Assembly (NCBI GenBank): GCA_003313425.1
Contig: NHZP01000085.1
Coordinates: 1 to 64,000, forward strand
DNA from: Pseudopyrenochaeta lycopersici
Taxonomy: Eukaryota; Ascomycota; Dothideomycetes; Pleosporales; Pseudopyrenochaetaceae
Length of the DNA: 64,000 bases
Direction of reading: 5' to 3'
Positions within the stretch are counted from its first letter, which is position 1; each line of letters starts with the position of its first letter. The translations under genes were made by a program, and so were the position numbers. This document shows positions 59,644 to 64,000 of the stretch, in pieces. Below the pieces are notes generated by a model that was not told the DNA's origin, did no database searches, and was given only the letters and a program-made list of their open reading frames with translations.

Positions 59644-62205
59644 TTACAATTGGTCTGTTCGAGCTCGTTTTCTTGACCGCGTTGATAGAGCAGGAGGCTC
59701 TTCCCTCTCGATATTATTCTCTTCTTCGTTCCTACTTACTATAGGTCTTTTGTTTCCCCCTGGTGGACTTGCTGTGACGTTGATGGTAATGTTGGGGACA
59801 GAGCTGGATGCTCCAAACGTAAAGTTATTATTCGTAACAGTAGAGTCAATGTATGTGACTTGTGAAGCGGCTGCATCATCCTGTGAGGTGCCGCTTCTTT
59901 GCAGCTCATCAGTATCTGGCGACGGCCGGTCTCTATTTGATTGCGAGGCCGGTAGATCTGTAGAGGACTGAGATTGCAAGGTTGGTTGTTCTGCGTACGT
60001 CGTCGGTATCTGCGCCGTAGGAGGCTGGTTATGGTTATTGTTTCTGTTCTCGTTTACTGCTTGTCTAACAGCTCCAATCTGAGCCCCAATCTGAGCCCGG
60101 TAGCGTTCTCCTATAGCTTCAGTTTCGCTAAGGCGCGCGTTTATAGCCCTGATCCGTTGCCAGAGGGTATCCTGATTTCTTGAGTCTGGTGGTTGCGCAA
60201 TCGAGAATTGGTTAGGGAAATTATGGTGATGATTAAGGATAGGGTAGGGGAGTTGAGATGAGACGCTTTGATTAGATGCAGTAAGGTGCTGGGAAGACGC
60301 GATCTGGCTAGGACGGTGATAGGATACTCTAGGTTGACTAAGAGGGTTGGGAGCCTGGCCCGTCCTTCGTTCCTGGAAATACGTTGTGCCTGATTGATAC
60401 CGGTTTCGAGCTTCATCCTGTTGTTCCCTCTGGCCGCTTGACGATACTAAATTTCCTCGTCTCCGAGCCTCTGTCTCTCGCGTAGTTCGTTTCATTCTCT
60501 TCTTAACTGGACGACCTCGGGAGGTACCGATAACAGGTGGCTTTGTAAACCCATCAGGTTCGAGATCATCTAGTAGAACCGGCAATAGGGAGCACTTGTA
60601 CTGCTCACGATACTCAGAAATCTCGTAGAATTTGGCGATATAATCCTCGGGTTTAATATTGAAGAATCGACACACAGCAATTGCATGTCTACAAGGAATT
60701 TTATGATCTTGAAAAGCGAGACAAGAACATTTCTGAGCTTTAAGCTGAACAAGACGAGTATTCCGGTCTCCTGGATTTGCTCGGTATACAATAGCTACCA
60801 AGTTCTCGCGCTCCTGAGGAGTTACAAGATACTGGTCGCTATCCTCAAGCTCTTTCTGGAAATATGCAAAGGCATAGTTAGTGTACTTTATATCTTTCTG
60901 GGGCTTATGACGTCTTTCGTAGAACTTTGACATCATGTATGTCCATAGATGGTGGAGTGAATGGAGTATTGGTAGGTTACGAGCCTCCATCCATGCGCTG
61001 TTTACTGACTCGGAGATGTTGGAACATGTTTGCCCAAACCGTGGGAAGTCGACCAGTGGTGCGTATGATGTTGCGTAATGCTCTCTATCGATATGATCGA
61101 GGTAGTGACGCGCGGGAGCTGACAGAGACTCAATTTGGTCAAGACAAGCTTTAAACTTCGCCTTAGTGTCGACTAGGCAAGCAGCTCGGAATATCCTCTC
61201 GACTTTCTTTCCGTATTCGTTTCCGACGTTCTCCGCAAGATGTTGTATGCAGCAATAATGGAAAGCTTTGGGGAATACCTCCGAGATAGCTGGAATTAGA
61301 CCCTTTGCCCGGTCGCTGACGATTGTAAGATATTCAAAATTGGTACGTTCTTGCTCAGTCGTCTCAAGGTTGTCCAGAAAATATTCCCTAAAACCATGGA
61401 GAAAGTTGAGCCACGATTCTTTAGACTCGCTTCTGGCGAACCCCCACATTAATGGCAGGATCTCCTCATTAGAGTCAAGCATTGTTATAACAAGAAGAAC
61501 TAGGTTGTTGTCCGATTTCATATGGGCACCATCAACACAAATGAACTTCCGGGAGTGCCAAAATGCATGAATACAAGCTCGTGGTGCCACGTGGCACCAT
61601 TCAAAGGTTCCATCGTCATCCCTAGATATGGCAGCGTTCGCCCTTGAAGTGGCGTAGTTTCCTTCGTCGTCCAGCTCCGTATTCGAGTCTAAGCCGCTAT
61701 CCGTAATGGCCTCAAGGAATGGAAGGATAAGCTGGAAGGACTTCTCTGTGTCCATAAAGGTACTCTTTTGGATCTTCTTCTTTGCGCGCCACGCCTGCTT
61801 ATACGATATCTGATTTGAGTGCTGAAGTCTTTCAGCATTCTGGATCTGGCGCGGCTTTGTTTGAAAATCGCTCTTAACCATATCCCCATGCCGGTGGGCA
61901 ATAAGCCTCGCAGAGCTTGATGCTTTCCAGTCGTGATGGGAGCTAAGGCCGCAGGTATGAGGGACGAACTTTCGAAGCTCAAAGTGGTCGGATCGGTTCA
62001 TATAGGCGATTCGAATGAAGAATTTGCACCCTGTGTCGCTGCTAGAACGGCAACTAGCGTGGAATCTCGTTGGGTCGCTGGATGTTACTTTAAAAGAGAG
62101 CCTCTGGGAGGCCATAACGTGAAAAACTGCCTCTTTTGCGGCCTGGATTGATATAAACGTCTGCCCAACATATAGCGTATTAGGAAGCCCCTGGGAGGTC
62201 TCCAT
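59644..62205 (-). CDS. MULE (Mutator-like) transposase, full length
   Basis: An unbroken 853-codon gene starting METSQGLPNTLYVGQ. Order: MuDR/FAR1-like N-terminal zinc region (FKVTSSDPTRFHASC...CKFF, ...FVPHTC); DDE core with the first Asp in HSRKFICVDGAHMKSDNNLV, the second in YLTIVSDRAKGLIPAI and CCIQHLAENV between the second and third; a SWIM zinc finger (CSCLAFQDHKIPCRHAIA, about residues 540-560); then a basic segment with an AT-hook-like RGRPVKKRMKR. The long Gln/Asn/Ser-rich tail (about residues 590-853) is probably disordered. It binds element ends and catalyses cut-and-paste transposition in the nucleus. No stop or frameshift was seen, so it may be active or domesticated. Terminal repeats were not found by eye. 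Confidence 0.9.
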   Translation of the reverse strand: METSQGLPNTLYVGQTFISIQAAKEAVFHVMASQRLSFKVTSSDPTRFHASCRSSSDTGCKFFIRIAYMNRSDHFELRKFVPHTCGLSSHHDWKASSSARLIAHRHGDMVKSDFQTKPRQIQNAERLQHSNQISYKQAWRAKKKIQKSTFMDTEKSFQLILPFLEAITDSGLDSNTELDDEGNYATSRANAAISRDDDGTFEWCHVAPRACIHAFWHSRKFICVDGAHMKSDNNLVLLVITMLDSNEEILPLMWGFARSESKESWLNFLHGFREYFLDNLETTEQERTNFEYLTIVSDRAKGLIPAISEVFPKAFHYCCIQHLAENVGNEYGKKVERIFRAACLVDTKAKFKACLDQIESLSAPARHYLDHIDREHYATSYAPLVDFPRFGQTCSNISESVNSAWMEARNLPILHSLHHLWTYMMSKFYERRHKPQKDIKYTNYAFAYFQKELEDSDQYLVTPQERENLVAIVYRANPGDRNTRLVQLKAQKCSCLAFQDHKIPCRHAIAVCRFFNIKPEDYIAKFYEISEYREQYKCSLLPVLLDDLEPDGFTKPPVIGTSRGRPVKKRMKRTTRETEARRRGNLVSSSGQREQQDEARNRYQSGTTYFQERRTGQAPNPLSQPRVSYHRPSQIASSQHLTASNQSVSSQLPYPILNHHHNFPNQFSIAQPPDSRNQDTLWQRIRAINARLSETEAIGERYRAQIGAQIGAVRQAVNENRNNNHNQPPTAQIPTTYAEQPTLQSQSSTDLPASQSNRDRPSPDTDELQRSGTSQDDAAASQVTYIDSTVTNNNFTFGASSSVPNITINVTASPPGGNKRPIVSRNEEENNIEREEPPALSTRSRKRARTDQL

Positions 62206-62638
62206 TGTAACTCTTCGTAATTATTTTGTCGCAACAACGCGCGATTTTACGATAAAACGCGTCCATTTTAAATCGCGTCGGACGCGTTCTAAGCTACTCA
62301 AGCGCTAATGTAAGAGGTGAGGCTACTAACGAAATAGTGGCATTTGGGGAAGAAATGGGGAAGAAACAGTGGTATTTCGGTCCTTTTTTAGCCGAGGTCA
62401 CATGTGTGGTAGTGTATTGAAAACAGTGGTAGATGGGGAATTATAAACGATGCGCGAGAGCTCGCGAGAGGCTTGGCTCTCGCAACCCCTCACCAAGAAC
62501 CCTGGTTCTACGGCCCGACTACCCCCCCAAGAACCCATAGTTATTTGAAGGCCCCCCCGGTCGCGATTATTACCCAGTTATCCACGGACCCCCTTGACTT
62601 TGGCTTTGGAACGCGCGATCACGTGCCACCGCGTCAGC
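62206..62638. other. MULE 5' flank and upstream region of Crypton
   Basis: It contains CG-rich words (AACGCGCGATTTTACGATAAAACGCG, 62249-62274, partly palindromic around CGCG) and repeated GTGGTA(G/T)(T/A)T motifs (about 62332-62440) that may belong to the MULE end. No gene. Confidence 0.35.
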
Positions 62639-64000
62639 ATGCCTTCGACTCCCTTCTGCTTTCCCCCTCCCATAACGGAAGTTTTAGCTTCGGAAGTGGC
62701 CCTGATGGCGGCCGCGACGGCCGCGACGGCCGTGACGACCTTCCTTCCTGTCCCTGCTGCCCCTGCTAGTGCTGTAGAGCATCGCGCGGCCCTTGATGTC
62801 GAGCTCTTTGCGCAGGGCGCGCGCGCGCTCGCGCAGGCGCGTGAGACTCGGCCTAGGAATACAAACAAGACGTACGATCCGAAGCAGAAGGAGTGGCAGC
62901 AATTCTGCGCGGAGAAAGGATTCGAAGATGGTGAGCTTGTGTGCGAAAACAAGTTGATCTGGTTCCTGAACGAGCGCGTCCTGGACCGAGAGCTTCGGAC
63001 CTCGCGATACACGAAGAAGGTGAACCGTACGACTACGGACGGCGAGCTGGTCCGGCAGACACTGGGGCCCAGCGCTATCAAGTCGTACGTAGCTGCCATC
63101 AGTCGACCTGTGGTCCTTCCAGAAGAGTAAAGGCATAAACACGCACCCGACTCCGCGCGGGGAGGGCCTGAACGGCCTGCTAAGGGCTCGCCAGCGCGCC
63201 GAGCATAAACGGCGCCGGCTCGAATTTACCGACAGGGCTGCGGGGACGCTGCAGGACGGCTATACAGAGGCGAAGATGATCGATGCTATACGGTTCTGTT
63301 GGGAGGGCTACCGCCAGAGGAAGCAGCAGTCGAAGCAGTCGACAGAGCCGTACCTGCGCACTGCCGTCGATTTTCTGCTCGCCCACAACATGCTGCTGCG
63401 GAGCGAGGCCCGCCTGCAAGCCGAACTCCCTGATTTCTTCACAGTCTCGCTACGGGATGAAGGCCCGACACCTTGCTACCCAATGATTATGATTATGGAT
63501 AATGGCAAGACGAACCCAATGGGGCGACTGGAGTACGGGGCCGTCATGAGGCACCGGAATCCGCTGCTCTGCACTATGGCACACACAGCCTTTTACTTCT
63601 TCTACCGCTGGAACGTTGCAGGCGAGCCGCCTCCTAGCTTCCGTCGGCGCGAGCTATGGTACAGCCTGCACCTAATCAAGGGGGAGCATACAGCAAAGAT
63701 GATGACGTACGATACGCAGCTAGGTTGGATTAACAAGATGTTTGCTGGAGCGAACGTTATGTCGCTGAAGAAAACGCACGCGGGCCGATCACAAGGGGCG
63801 AGGCATGCTGAGCTTAAGGGCGTCAGCGAGGGCCAGATCCGCCGCGCGGGGCGGTGGAACAGTGACTCATTAACGAACTGCTATCTTACCCAACTTCCGC
63901 GCAAGTTTATACGGAGCATGGCTGGCTTTAGCCCGTCTGCGCAGGGCAGCTTCTACCTGCCACGAGCGAAGGTACTGCCTCCGCGATCACTTGAGCAGGC
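62639..64000 (+). pseudogene. Crypton-type tyrosine recombinase (cut by window end)
   Basis: The frame starts MPSTPFCFPPPITEVLAS, passes an Ala-rich stretch and enters a recombinase N-terminal domain (NTNKTYDPKQKEWQQFCAEK, ENKLIWFLNERV). One extra base at about 63101 shifts the frame, after which VDLWSFQKSKGINTHPTPRG and the rest continue to the window edge. The catalytic part shows the H-X-X-R box (KKTHAGRSQGARHAELKG), QIRRAGRWNSDSLTNCYLTQ with the likely nucleophile Tyr, and LPRKFIRSMAGFSP. Cryptons move by YR recombination as circles and lack inverted repeats. A C-terminal GCR1-like DNA-binding domain would lie outside the window. The frameshift could be an assembly error; otherwise the copy is dead. 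Confidence 0.8.

Overview
The window is fungal nuclear DNA, most likely from a filamentous ascomycete of the Dothideomycetes/Pleosporales type. Host genes carry 47-75 nt GT-AG introns, there is a cellulose-targeted AA9 monooxygenase with a CBM1, and several transposon copies carry stop codons of the TGG/CAG-to-TAG kind expected from repeat-induced point mutation (RIP). More than half of the sequence is mobile-element DNA. I saw no tRNA, rRNA or CRISPR.

Layout. 0-12.6 kb: mostly host DNA, with a hemerythrin-like gene (1880-2532), a small unknown three-exon gene (3219-3715), a large membrane-protein gene with two frameshifts (9075-11336), and decayed relics (ankyrin, C2H2 finger, membrane protein, DNA-ligase-domain protein). 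12.6-42.4 kb: a deeply nested transposon block. It holds two outward-facing LINE 3' halves flanking a solo copia LTR that itself contains a second solo LTR and a piggyBac-like element; one intact host gene (FAD-linked oxidoreductase, 19758-21475, six exons); a LINE-A 5' half; and copia-1 (25733-38818). Copia-1 carries a solo gypsy LTR and a complete copia-2 (32436-38698), and is followed by an inverted LINE-B 5' half. 42.5-46 kb: a helicase-associated relic, an AT-rich MITE and the AA9 gene (44565-45533). 46.2-51.5 kb: a chimeric pile-up of Fot1, LINE-A and MULE fragments and a RIP-damaged Fot1/pogo element with perfect terminal repeats. 53.1-53.5 kb: a small secreted cysteine-rich protein. 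54.8-59.3 kb: a Ty3/gypsy element lacking its integrase core. 59.6-62.2 kb: an uninterrupted MULE transposase. 62.6-64 kb: a Crypton-type tyrosine recombinase running off the window.

The most interesting signal is in the two sibling copia elements. Both encode, between integrase and reverse transcriptase, a tandem array of fungal Zn(II)2Cys6-type cysteine clusters (CX2CX6CX8CX2CX6C). This is the place where Ty1/Ty5 integrases keep their targeting determinants. Independently, the insertion junctions look site-selective. Copia-1 LTRs sit at the same CAGGG inside the conserved P-Q-G codons of two different LINE families. Copia-2 LTRs sit at the same AATAC/GTATT inside two copia-1 LTRs, in opposite relative orientations. 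The target duplications also define unusual LTR ends (AGTTG...CAACT). Copia-2 has an unbroken 1945-codon ORF and identical LTRs, so it looks recently active. A retrotransposon that captured transcription-factor-type DNA-binding modules and may use them for target choice is the hypothesis most worth testing here.
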